In this document: positions 1 to 5,804 of the stretch, piece by piece | How the letters are laid out: each line of letters begins with the position of its first letter | How positions within the stretch are numbered: position 1 is the first letter of the stretch | Assembly: GCA_016183075.1 (NCBI GenBank) | Contig: JACPFH010000245.1 | Span: 1-6,488, forward strand | Source: Deltaproteobacteria bacterium | GTDB taxonomy: Bacteria; Desulfobacterota; Binatia; UBA9968 | Length of the DNA: 6,488 nucleotides | Direction of reading: 5' to 3' | Program-made: the position numbers and the translations under genes | Notes under the pieces: generated by a model | Told to the model about the DNA's origin: nothing | Database searches by the model: none | Seen by the model: only the letters and a program-made list of their open reading frames with translations

Positions 1-447
1 GCCAAGAGGGTCACGGAAATCGCTATCCAGTTCAAGCAGCCACCGCTTTTGCTCTTCGAGTCATGCGCCCGGGAGCAGTTCAGCCCGAACACGCTCGTTC
101 TGCGCATTCAACCTGAGGAGGGGATCTCGCTCAGCTTCGAGGTCAAGCCGCCGGGGCTTGAGATCTGTGTCAGCCCGCTGAGCCTCGATTTCAGTTACAA
201 AGCAGCATTCGGAGAGAGTCCGCCGGATGCGTACGAAACCTTGCTGCGCGATTGCATGCGCGGGGATTCCACTCTCTTCATCCGTAACGACTGGATTGAG
301 CTTGCCTGGTCGCTCGTGACCCCGATCCTCGAAGCCTGGGAAGCTACGCCGCCGCAGGGCTTTCCCAACTACGCGGCCGGCACATGGGGCCCGAAAGAGG
401 CGGATGCCGCGATGGAGAGTGATGGCCGTCAATGGAGACGCCTGTGA
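1..447 (+). CDS. zwf: Glucose-6-phosphate 1-dehydrogenase, C-terminal part (5' end outside window)
   Basis: The last 148 codons of an NADP-dependent glucose-6-phosphate dehydrogenase, which oxidises glucose 6-phosphate to 6-phosphogluconolactone in the cytoplasm (oxidative pentose phosphate or Entner-Doudoroff entry). The frame is open from base 1. Recognisable family segments are a stretch ending in FKQPP near the left edge, then NTLVLRIQPEEGISL, then FEVKPPG, then YETLLRDCMRGDSTLF, and the typical C-terminal end with YAAGTWGPKEAD, where the family closes the substrate/tetramer region. The TTG at 49 lies inside the conserved domain and is not the real start. The catalytic and NADP-binding N-terminal two thirds lie to the left of the window. 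The gene overlaps the next one (glk) by 16 nt and stands in one operon with glk and pgl, which supports the call. Nothing looks damaged in the visible part. Confidence 0.96.
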   Translation, partial: AKRVTEIAIQFKQPPLLLFESCAREQFSPNTLVLRIQPEEGISLSFEVKPPGLEICVSPLSLDFSYKAAFGESPPDAYETLLRDCMRGDSTLFIRNDWIELAWSLVTPILEAWEATPPQGFPNYAAGTWGPKEADAAMESDGRQWRRL

Positions 448-1436
448 GCGAGAGAATTGTCGCCGGAGATATCGGCGGTACTAAGACCAACCTTGGGCTT
501 TACTCCGTCCACGAGGGCAGGCTGAGCTTGATCGCCAAGCGGAGCTTTCAGAGCAGGGATTATCCCGATCTCGAGTCGCTATTGAAAGAGTTTCCCTCGG
601 ATGCTTCGGGGACAGTCACAAGAGCCTGTTTCGGCGTAGCGGGCCCCGTGGTCGGCGATCGAGTGGAGACCCCCAACTTGCCTTGGATTATCGACGGGTG
701 TAACCTCGCGCGCTCTTTCGGCATGAGCCGCGTTCTGTTGATTAACGACCTCGAGGCCACCGCTTACGGCATTTTAAATCTCGGCGCAGGCGAGCTTGAA
801 TGCCTCAATCAAGGGGTGCCGGAGCGGAAAGGCAACATGGCGGTGATTGCCGCCGGCACCGGACTGGGGGAAGCCATTCTCTTCTGGGACGAAAAGGGTT
901 ACCGTGTGTCCGCGTCTGAAGGAGGACATGCGGACTTTGCGCCTAGGACTCCTCTGGAGATCGAACTCCTGGGTTATATGACATCCCGTTTTGGTCACGT
1001 GAGCTATGAGAGGGTCCTTTCCGGACCCGGACTGGTAAACATTTATAACTTTCTCAACGAATCGAACTATTTTCGCGAACCGGTATGGTTAACTGACAGG
1101 TTTGCGACGGCAGACCCGGCTGCGGTGATTTCAGAGGTCGGCTTGTCAGGCGAAGCTGAGATCTGTGTCAAGGCCCTCGATATCTTTGTCTCCGTCTACG
1201 GCGCCGAGGCTGGCAATCTTGCGCTCAAGGCAAAGGCGATTGGAGGGGTTTATGTTGCGGGAGGGGTCGCTCCCAAAATATTTCCCAAACTCAAAGATGG
1301 CACTTTCGTGCGTGCCTTTACGGAAAAGGGCAGATTTTCTGATTTTCTTTCTAAGATTCCCGTCCACGTAGTTCTCAACGAAGAGGCAGCGCTCCACGGA
1401 GCAGCCTACTACGCCACTCTCCGATCCAATGGGTGA
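432..1436 (+). CDS. glk: Glucokinase (Glk family)
   Basis: A cytoplasmic ATP-dependent glucokinase, 334 residues, close to the usual ~320 of the E. coli-type Glk family. Visible motifs in order: phosphate-1 loop DIGGTKTN (13-20), GVAGPV (68-73), NLPW (82-85), INDLEA with the expected catalytic base Asp106, the ATP-binding AAGTGLGEA (140-148), EGGHADFAP with sugar-contacting Glu163 and His166, Glu193 in SYERVLSGPG, and the adenosine-site segment YVAGGVAPKI (274-283). The spacing of Asp106, Glu163, His166 and Glu193 matches the E. coli enzyme with a constant offset of six. The ROK cysteine-rich zinc motif is absent, so this is not a ROK kinase. The ATG lies inside the end of zwf and the stop overlaps the pgl start, so translation is probably coupled. 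Its product, glucose 6-phosphate, is the substrate of the preceding gene. Confidence 0.96.
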   Translation: METPVSERIVAGDIGGTKTNLGLYSVHEGRLSLIAKRSFQSRDYPDLESLLKEFPSDASGTVTRACFGVAGPVVGDRVETPNLPWIIDGCNLARSFGMSRVLLINDLEATAYGILNLGAGELECLNQGVPERKGNMAVIAAGTGLGEAILFWDEKGYRVSASEGGHADFAPRTPLEIELLGYMTSRFGHVSYERVLSGPGLVNIYNFLNESNYFREPVWLTDRFATADPAAVISEVGLSGEAEICVKALDIFVSVYGAEAGNLALKAKAIGGVYVAGGVAPKIFPKLKDGTFVRAFTEKGRFSDFLSKIPVHVVLNEEAALHGAAYYATLRSNG

Positions 1437-2211
1437 GATCGTAGTCTGCCGGGACCCAGAAGATTTAAGCCGAAGGGCTGCAGCGGAATTCGTGCGAGTG
1501 GCCCTTGGTTCGGTTACCTCCACGGGCCGATTCGCTGTAGCGCTTTCCGGGGGCAAAACACCCAGAGCGCTTTATTCCGTTCTTGCGACAGCCGAATTTC
1601 AGGAGAAGATCCCCTGGTCTAAAATCCATCTCTTTTGGGGGGACGAGCGCTGTATGCCCCCGAACGATCGCGATAGCAATTATGGCTTGGCCTATGAAGC
1701 ATTGATCTCGCGGGTGCCGATCCCGAAGGAGAATGTGTATCGGATGAAGGGGGAAGAGGATCCGCAGATTGCGGCCTTTGACTACGAGCAGGCGCTGCGT
1801 AAATTCTTCGGACTTTCTGATCGCGGCCTGCCGCGCTTTGATTTGATATTCCTTGGTCTGGGCGAAGACGGGCACACGGCCTCTCTTTTTCCGGGAAGCG
1901 AGGTATTGCGGGAGAAAAGGCGATTGGTATGTGCGGCTTTTGTGAAGGCGTTTAAAAACCATCGGCTGACGTTGACACTTCCTGTTCTGAATAACGCGGC
2001 AAATATATTTTTCCTTGTGGCAGGAGAAGACAAGGCGTCCGCGCTACGAGACGTGCTCCAGGGAAAAAACAACCCTCACCTGCTACCAGCGCAGCGGGTC
2101 AAACCCAAGAAGGGGAGGCTCGTTTGGTTTGTCGATGAGGCTGCAGCCAGCCTGTTGGCCAATCCGTCCTCCGGCGGAGTCGATCATAGCTTCAAGGAAA
2201 ACCAAAATTGA
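1429..2211 (+). CDS. pgl: 6-phosphogluconolactonase (DevB/SOL family)
   Basis: Hydrolyses 6-phosphogluconolactone to 6-phosphogluconate, the step after Zwf. The protein has 260 residues. Family motifs are all present: ALSGGKTP (38-45) for phosphate binding, FWGDER (69-74), the signature GLGEDGHTASLFPG (143-156) with the likely catalytic His149, RLTLTLPVLN (179-188), and the closing VWFVDEAAA (232-240). It is the DevB type with the glucosamine-6-phosphate isomerase fold, not the beta-propeller YbhE type. The ATG overlaps the end of glk by 8 nt. The last ~16 residues, from NPSSGG to the stop, go beyond the usual family end and look unstructured. The frame continues, after the TGA, directly into a thioredoxin reductase-like tail (2212-2295), so this end of the gene probably sits next to an old deletion junction. 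No damage is seen in the catalytic domain. Confidence 0.95.
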   Translation: MGEIVVCRDPEDLSRRAAAEFVRVALGSVTSTGRFAVALSGGKTPRALYSVLATAEFQEKIPWSKIHLFWGDERCMPPNDRDSNYGLAYEALISRVPIPKENVYRMKGEEDPQIAAFDYEQALRKFFGLSDRGLPRFDLIFLGLGEDGHTASLFPGSEVLREKRRLVCAAFVKAFKNHRLTLTLPVLNNAANIFFLVAGEDKASALRDVLQGKNNPHLLPAQRVKPKKGRLVWFVDEAAASLLANPSSGGVDHSFKENQN

Positions 2212-2295
2212 GGAGTTGGGATAAGAGCCGCGGGCGGTGACGGCCGCAAGGCGGCCCTTGCGGCAGAGCACTATTTGGAGGGCCTTAAGTCGTGA
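2212..2295 (+). pseudogene. Probable remnant of the 3' end of a thioredoxin reductase gene
   Basis: In the frame of pgl, right behind its TGA, the bases read GVGIRAAGGDGRKAALAA followed by EHYLEGLKS and a TGA at 2293-2295. This closely resembles the C-terminus of bacterial thioredoxin reductase (TrxB), where a stretch of the type RQAVTAAGxGxxAALDAExYLxGL follows the last FAD-contacting motif. There is no start codon, no FAD/NADPH-binding body and no CxxC site, so it cannot be functional. I infer that an ancestral trxB lay behind or near pgl and was deleted except for its last ~27 codons. The inverted repeats at 2242-2264 fall in codons of this remnant (GRKAALAA) and need no separate explanation. 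Alternative: chance Ala-rich reading of GC-rich DNA, which I think less likely given the EHYLEGL match next to a stop. Confidence 0.55.
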
Positions 2296-2412
2296 ATGTC
2301 TCACCTTTGGGCGGAGAATTTTTAAGCTATGGGAAAAAAGTTGGGAACTTTTACCCTCCCAGTTTGGTTTAGATAGTGCCCTGAGCACAATTGCCGGTGA
2401 AGCATAATAACT
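2296..2412. other. Non-coding stretch upstream of the NPCA-repeat gene, with one dyad
   Basis: No gene is seen here. The clearest structure is a dyad with AAAAGTT (2336-2342) and AACTTTT (2346-2352) around a GGG loop, flanked by GGG (2331-2333) and CCC (2354-2356). It forms an imperfect hairpin of about ten pairs without a U tract behind it. It could be an operator, an RNA leader hairpin or a weak transcription end after the pgl operon. The promoter of the following gene must lie here or upstream, but I see no convincing -35/-10 pair. Confidence 0.35.
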
Positions 2413-2423
2413 AGGAGGGTCCT

Positions 2424-2669
2424 ATGAGGAAAAGGCTTGTCAGCTTTATTTTCGCCCTGGTGGCTGCGGCATTCCTGGTCACGCCCAGTCTAAGTTTTGC
2501 CCAGGCAAACCCCTGTGCAGCCAAGAATCCTTGTGCGGCACAGAACCCGTGTGCCCCGCAGAAGGCAAAGGCGGCAAAGGGCAAGGCAGCCAAGAGCAAA
2601 AAAGCGGCCGAAAACCCCTGCGCTGCCAATCCCTGCGCGGCAAAAAACCCCTGCGCCGCGAAGAAGTAG
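2424..2669 (+). CDS. Small exported protein with Asn-Pro-Cys-Ala repeats
   Basis: An 81-residue protein of unknown function. Residues 1-26 form a Sec signal peptide: MRKR, then a hydrophobic core, then SFA before the likely cleavage at Gln27. The mature part is almost only repeats: three NPCA units with cysteines at 31, 37 and 43, a Lys/Ala-rich linker (about 47-62), then three more with cysteines at 66, 71 and 77, ending in KK. Six cysteines spaced five or six apart, with nothing hydrophobic between them, suggest metal binding, redox buffering or covalent cross-linking in the periplasm; this is inference. The start is fixed by a strong AGGAGG at 2413-2418, five bases upstream. It appears to be its own transcription unit, closed by the terminator at 2691-2729. 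A longer reading frame (from 2497) overlaps it, but the signal peptide, the ribosome site and synonymous repeat codons favour this frame. I recall similar NPCAAK runs in proteins of uncultured proteobacteria but cannot name a described family. Confidence 0.85.
   Translation: MRKRLVSFIFALVAAAFLVTPSLSFAQANPCAAKNPCAAQNPCAPQKAKAAKGKAAKSKKAAENPCAANPCAAKNPCAAKK
2508..2663 (+). repeat. In-gene tandem repeats coding for NPCA(A/P)(K/Q)
   Basis: Three 18-base units run at 2508-2561. After a linker, a 15-base unit (2613-2627) and two 18-base units (2628-2663) follow. All three cysteine codons of the first block are TGT and all three of the second are TGC, while neighbouring Ala, Asn and Pro codons vary synonymously. 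The two blocks therefore probably expanded separately and are kept for their amino acids. Confidence 0.85.
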
Positions 2670-2690
2670 CAGGAGGCCAGCATCCTTACG

Positions 2691-2729
2691 GGGAAGTTGG
2701 GTTGGCGTCCCGCCTGACTTCCCTTTTTT
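2691..2729 (+). terminator. Intrinsic terminator after the NPCA-repeat gene
   Basis: The arms 2691-2702 and 2712-2723 form a 12-pair stem including three G-T pairs, with seven perfect outer pairs (GGGAAGT with ACTTCCC) and a nine-base loop. Six T residues (2724-2729) follow directly. It begins 21 bases after the stop codon and separates the repeat gene from the operon starting at 2839. Confidence 0.9.
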
Positions 2730-2838
2730 CCCAATCTGCGCACACAAACCCGCCGTGTGGCGGCCTTTCCCTATCCGGTCTCAGCTAACTCCAGCAGGCC
2801 GTGAGGAAAGTCCGGGGGGACGAATCCGGAGAGGGGGA
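2730..2838. other. Leader region before the five-gene redox operon
   Basis: No gene is seen. The promoter of the downstream operon should lie here because a terminator precedes it, but no clear -35/-10 pair is visible. Hairpins seen: CCGCC (2750-2754) with GGCGG (2759-2763) around GTGT, and GTCC (2810-2813) with GGAC (2818-2821) around four G. The 14 bases at 2803-2816 equal the conserved 5' core of bacterial RNase P RNA, but the rest of that RNA is absent. GGAG at 2828-2831, seven bases before TTG 2839, is the probable ribosome binding site of the next gene. Confidence 0.4.
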
Positions 2839-3750
2839 TTGTCAAAGTTGCTCCTCGCGCTAGCGCTATTCGTTCTCGTACCCAGGGCCGCCCACGGGGA
2901 TGACAACCTAGTACCGTTCGGTTATGACGTGGTTATGTGGCGCTCTTGGTGGAACAAGCGGGCTGCTGGTCAGCGTGAGGCGATGGTCGACATTCCCGGT
3001 GGCCCTCTCCTCATGGGTTCTGACCATGGCGAGCCCGCTGAGCAGCCCGTTCACCGCGTCGCGCTGTCGGCTTTCTCTATTGATCGCTTTGAGACCACCA
3101 ACGCTGAGTTTGCCGAATTCGTGTCGGCCACCGGTTATGTCACGGACTCAGAGCGCAGCGGCGCAGGCTGGGACTGGGATGGAAAGTGGCGGGAAATAAA
3201 GGGCGCGAACTGGCCCCACCCTCACGGCCCTGCATCGTCCATCCAGGGGCTGGAGCGACACCCGGTTGTGCAGGTCAGTTGGAACGACGCGCAGGCTTAC
3301 TGTCGGTGGCGGGGAAAAAGGCTCCCTACAGAGGCGGAGTGGGAACGGGCGGCTCGTGGTGACGGCGACCGAACCTATCCGTGGGGCAATGAGTCGCCAA
3401 GAGGCGGGACGCGCTATCGAGCTTCCTATGGTAGCGACAAGTGCTGCCGTCCCGACGCCGGAGACGGATATCTTTTCACCGCGCCTGTTGGGAGTTTTCC
3501 CCTGGGGCGGTCGCCGTTCGGAGTGGAGGACTTGGCCGGGAACGTCTGGGAATGGGTGGAGGACTGGTTCGACCCGGAGTTCTACCGCCAATCGCCCTCG
3601 GCAAATCAAGTCAACAATACAATGGGAGAACGTAAGGTGATCCGCGGAGGAGGTTGGGGCAATAATCCCTTTGGATTGCGCTCCACGCTCCGGCATGCGA
3701 ATCCCCCCGAGACTGGCCTTAGCATGGTGGGATTTCGCTGTGCCCGGTGA
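2839..3750 (+). CDS. Exported formylglycine-generating-enzyme-like (SUMF1/FGE-sulfatase domain) protein, without catalytic cysteines
   Basis: I choose TTG 2839 as start: GGAG lies seven bases upstream, and from there the protein (303 residues) begins with a signal peptide, SKLLLALALFVLVP and then AAHG before a likely cleavage at Asp21. Starts further left would read through the repeat gene and terminator. Residues ~48-303 form one FGE-sulfatase domain: MVDIPGGPLLMGS (49-61), FSIDRFETTNAEF (79-91), HPVVQVSWNDAQAYCRW (141-157), RLPTEAEWERAAR (161-173), YPWGN (180-184), DLAGNVWEWVEDW (231-243), IRGGGW (268-273), GFRCAR (298-303). In true formylglycine-generating enzymes the region before the GFRCA end carries the copper-binding CxRxxC pair; here it reads GLRSTLRHA (279-287), with no cysteine. 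It is therefore one of the many non-FGE members, whose roles vary (binding, structural or other chemistry). First gene of the probable operon; its real substrate cannot be told. Confidence 0.85.
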   Translation: MSKLLLALALFVLVPRAAHGDDNLVPFGYDVVMWRSWWNKRAAGQREAMVDIPGGPLLMGSDHGEPAEQPVHRVALSAFSIDRFETTNAEFAEFVSATGYVTDSERSGAGWDWDGKWREIKGANWPHPHGPASSIQGLERHPVVQVSWNDAQAYCRWRGKRLPTEAEWERAARGDGDRTYPWGNESPRGGTRYRASYGSDKCCRPDAGDGYLFTAPVGSFPLGRSPFGVEDLAGNVWEWVEDWFDPEFYRQSPSANQVNNTMGERKVIRGGGWGNNPFGLRSTLRHANPPETGLSMVGFRCAR

Positions 3751-3795
3751 TACCTTAAGAGCCCCGCGCTATCGGAAGATGCGAACAGGCCTGAA

Positions 3796-4179
3796 ATGAA
3801 AACCGCTCTCATGAGAGTCGATCTGGTTGGTCTGCTGCCGGAAGTGTACAAGCTCTGTAGCAAATGCCAACCAATGGATTATCTCGGCTTGGCTGGAATT
3901 GACTACTTGTCTGAGCAGGTGGCCGAATACCCTGAAGAGATCAGGGAAGAGCAAAAGAAGCTCCTCCGGCTTTACCACTGCCTGCAGCGAGACTTCTCGG
4001 GAGCGGTGGAACCTGTGGCAATAAGTCTCATGTCGTTCCGTGGATTATGGCTCTCGCTCAGGCACCGGTTAGGTAACGGTCCGAAGCTCGTGATCGGCGG
4101 AAAGCGGGTCTTAGGCGCCGATCGACCATACGAGGAAATCAAGCGAACCATCGAGGAGGAATCGACAAAAACCGCATAA
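3796..4179 (+). CDS. Small CxxC protein, probably thioredoxin-fold
   Basis: 127 residues, no signal peptide, so probably cytoplasmic. I recognise no named family with certainty. A first strand (RVDLVGLL, 7-14) is followed by CSKC (21-24), as in a thioredoxin-type active site. Near the end, GPKLVIGGKRVLG (95-107) looks like the cis-proline and following strand of thioredoxin/glutaredoxin-like proteins, with Pro96 in the expected place, and a closing helix (113-122) follows. Between them lies a charged helical segment (about 36-66, EEIREEQKKLL) with a further cysteine at 62. A dithiol redox role is inference. It starts 45 bases after the previous stop, in the same frame with no stop between. 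No good Shine-Dalgarno is visible before ATG 3796; ATG 3811 is an alternative start that keeps the CxxC. Translation may depend on coupling to the upstream gene. The next gene follows after 19 bases. Confidence 0.75.
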   Translation: MKTALMRVDLVGLLPEVYKLCSKCQPMDYLGLAGIDYLSEQVAEYPEEIREEQKKLLRLYHCLQRDFSGAVEPVAISLMSFRGLWLSLRHRLGNGPKLVIGGKRVLGADRPYEEIKRTIEEESTKTA

Positions 4180-4198
4180 ACAGAAAGGGATCACAAGA

Positions 4199-4918
4199 AT
4201 GGCGAATCAAGCGGAAATTGAACAGTACAACTACAGCGTTTTCGCGGGATCGGAGGAATTCACCGCGTTCCGAACGCACTTGCCGGTCGGCTCTTCCGCC
4301 CTCGACTTTCAGGCGACGCTGCTGGATAGCGGCCAACCGGTCAAGCTCAGCGAGTACTGGAAAAAGGAGGTTGTCAAGTTCTTAGTTGAAATTTTCTTGA
4401 GTGACCTGGAACCCATGGCTTCGAAGTTTGCCCCGAAGGGCGTGCAGTTCGTCTTCCTTTATACCCACGAGGCGCACCCGGGCGAGAACTATCCCGCGCA
4501 CCGCAGCTTCGAGCAAAAGCTTGCCCACGCGCGAGCTTTTAAAGAACGTTTGAAGATCGAGCGGCCGATCCTGGTCGACGACCTGGTAGGAACCGCGCAT
4601 AAGCTTTACGGCTCGCTCCCCAATATGACCTACCTGATCGGTCGTGGCGGCAAAGTAATGTTTCGCGCCGACTGGACCGATCCGCCGACGATCGAATATG
4701 CGCTCAATTACGTTCTCAACTCGCGAGCGCGGCGCCGCGAGGGTCTGAGGCTAGCGCCGTTTTATGCTGAGTTCGTAGGTTACCGGTGGAATGATCCCGC
4801 AAAATTTCAGGAAGGCCTGGCCCGCGCCGGGCAACAAGCAGTCGACGATTTTGCTCGCGTCATGCAGCGATGGCAGAAGCAAGGGCTCAGGCCGGGGAGA
4901 ATTGAACTGAACGAATAG
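4199..4918 (+). CDS. Iodothyronine deiodinase-like / redoxin protein lacking the catalytic Cys/Sec segment
   Basis: 239 residues, cytoplasmic by appearance, with AAGGGA at 4185-4190 eight bases before the ATG. Residues ~30-175 look like the deiodinase-type thioredoxin fold: a redoxin-like entry VGSSALDFQATLLDSG (30-45), LSEYW (50-54), then QFVFLYTHEAHPGENYPAH (83-101), which carries the family's conserved EAHP, VDD (126-128), YGSLPNMTYLI (137-147) and GKVMFRADW (151-159). The C-terminal part (~180-239, EGLRLAPFYAEFVGYRWNDP onward) is helical and outside the deiodinase domain. The catalytic strand-loop FGSxT(C/U)PP should stand between Val59 and Phe61; only a Lys is there, and the whole protein has no cysteine. 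The following helix (FLVEIFLSDLEPMASKF, 61-77) has normal length, so I infer an in-frame loss of roughly ten residues. Catalysis by the known mechanism is then impossible. A Sec codon is not hidden here, as neither other frame restores the motif. Confidence 0.8.
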   Translation: MANQAEIEQYNYSVFAGSEEFTAFRTHLPVGSSALDFQATLLDSGQPVKLSEYWKKEVVKFLVEIFLSDLEPMASKFAPKGVQFVFLYTHEAHPGENYPAHRSFEQKLAHARAFKERLKIERPILVDDLVGTAHKLYGSLPNMTYLIGRGGKVMFRADWTDPPTIEYALNYVLNSRARRREGLRLAPFYAEFVGYRWNDPAKFQEGLARAGQQAVDDFARVMQRWQKQGLRPGRIELNE

Positions 4919-4935
4919 AAGTCCTAGGAGGTCGC

Positions 4936-5754
4936 ATGAAGAATCTAAGCCTCTGGAGAAGCATCACGATCTCTTTCGTCCTTTGCCCCCTGGTATTCAG
5001 CCCGCTCGGCGCTGAAGTTTATTATAGGGGCGACTGGGTAAAGATCACCGATCGCGTCTATCATTTTCAGCGCAAACAATCCTCCAACTCCGGCGCCATC
5101 ATCATGAAAGACTATGTCGTCATCGTCGATGCCGGGCAGGAGCCGGGCTCGGGAAAAGAGGTCGTCGACAAGCTCAGTACGATCACGGACAAACCGGTCA
5201 AATATGTCGTGATCACCCACTACCACGACGATCACATTATGAGCATCCCCTGGTTTAAGAAGCAGGGCGCCGTGGTTATAGCCCATGATGAGAGCAACCG
5301 GATTATCAGGGAGATGGGAACCAAGCTGATCGATCAGAGGATCAATATCTTCGGGAAAAACCGGCCAGAGCTTAAACAAATTCTCAAGGACGCCGTGATC
5401 GACGTCGCCGACGTCACTTCGGTGCAGCCGATCAATTACGACTATCCCAACATCAAACAATGGACGACCGCAATGCAGTCGGCCATGGAGTTAGAGCCAG
5501 CTCTTTACCTGGCCGGGCACGGAACGCCTATTAAAACGGACACGGTGAAAGAAATCGTCGAGTACTACAGCGACCTGAGAAAAGGCATCCAGGCGTACAT
5601 TGACAAAGGCGTACCGTTGGAAAAAATCCAGGCCGAGTTTCAGCTTCCTAAGTATAAAGACTGGCCGAACTACAAGGATCGGTTCAAGACCCATATCATG
5701 GTGATGTACAAAGAGCTTACCGGCGAGACGAAAAAGTTTTATGACATCAAGTAA
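4936..5754 (+). CDS. Exported metallo-beta-lactamase-fold protein, apparently missing the central metal-binding segment
   Basis: 272 residues, strong AGGAGGT at 4926-4932. Residues 1-26 are a signal peptide (MKNLSLWR, hydrophobic core, LGA before Glu27), so it acts outside the cytoplasm. The N-terminal half is a typical MBL fold: NSGAIIMKDYVVIVDAG (51-67) and HxHxDH as THYHDDH (94-100: His95, His97, Asp99, His100), then GAVVIAHDESNR (111-122). The last His motif is AGHGTPI (193-199, His195). Only 98 residues separate His97 from His195; related periplasmic MBL proteins of the quinoprotein-relay/SoxH type, as I know them, have about 130-140. The HTxGD strand and most of the FxGD motif are not found; ADVTS (158-162) may keep the Asp of the latter. 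An in-frame loss of about 40 residues near 5395-5415 is inferred. The C-terminal ~60 residues are charged helices. Hydrolase activity is doubtful. Follows the previous gene by 17 bases. Confidence 0.8.
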   Translation: MKNLSLWRSITISFVLCPLVFSPLGAEVYYRGDWVKITDRVYHFQRKQSSNSGAIIMKDYVVIVDAGQEPGSGKEVVDKLSTITDKPVKYVVITHYHDDHIMSIPWFKKQGAVVIAHDESNRIIREMGTKLIDQRINIFGKNRPELKQILKDAVIDVADVTSVQPINYDYPNIKQWTTAMQSAMELEPALYLAGHGTPIKTDTVKEIVEYYSDLRKGIQAYIDKGVPLEKIQAEFQLPKYKDWPNYKDRFKTHIMVMYKELTGETKKFYDIK

Positions 5755-5804
5755 GCTGAGACTCGGCCGGCCCGATATACGAAAATCTTGCGAGGAGGTC
5801 ATAT

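Noticed and set aside
61..432. Long minus-strand open frames opposite zwf, glk, pgl, the FGE-like, MBL and OsmC genes
   Set aside because: They lie opposite clear conserved genes, their translations show no recognisable domain, and long antisense frames are expected in GC-rich coding DNA.
2242..2264. Nested inverted repeats (GGCCGC/GCGGCC and GCCGCAAG/CTTGCGGC) that could be a terminator or attenuator behind pgl
   Set aside because: No U tract follows, the two hairpins exclude each other, and the bases are codons of the thioredoxin reductase-like remnant, which explains the symmetry (GRKAALAA).
2366..2379. GG-N10-GC spacing resembling a sigma-54 promoter upstream of the NPCA-repeat gene
   Set aside because: Only the two dinucleotides and a little around them fit the consensus; this spacing is common by chance.
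2403..2408. CATAAT as a -10 box
   Set aside because: A start site about seven bases downstream would cut off the AGGAGG ribosome site at 2413, and no -35 element lies at the right distance.
2497..2838. Upstream extension of the FGE-like reading frame to base 2497
   Set aside because: It would run through the NPCA-repeat gene and the terminator and gives an Arg/Pro-rich sequence typical of a wrong frame; the TTG at 2839 has a ribosome site and begins a signal peptide.
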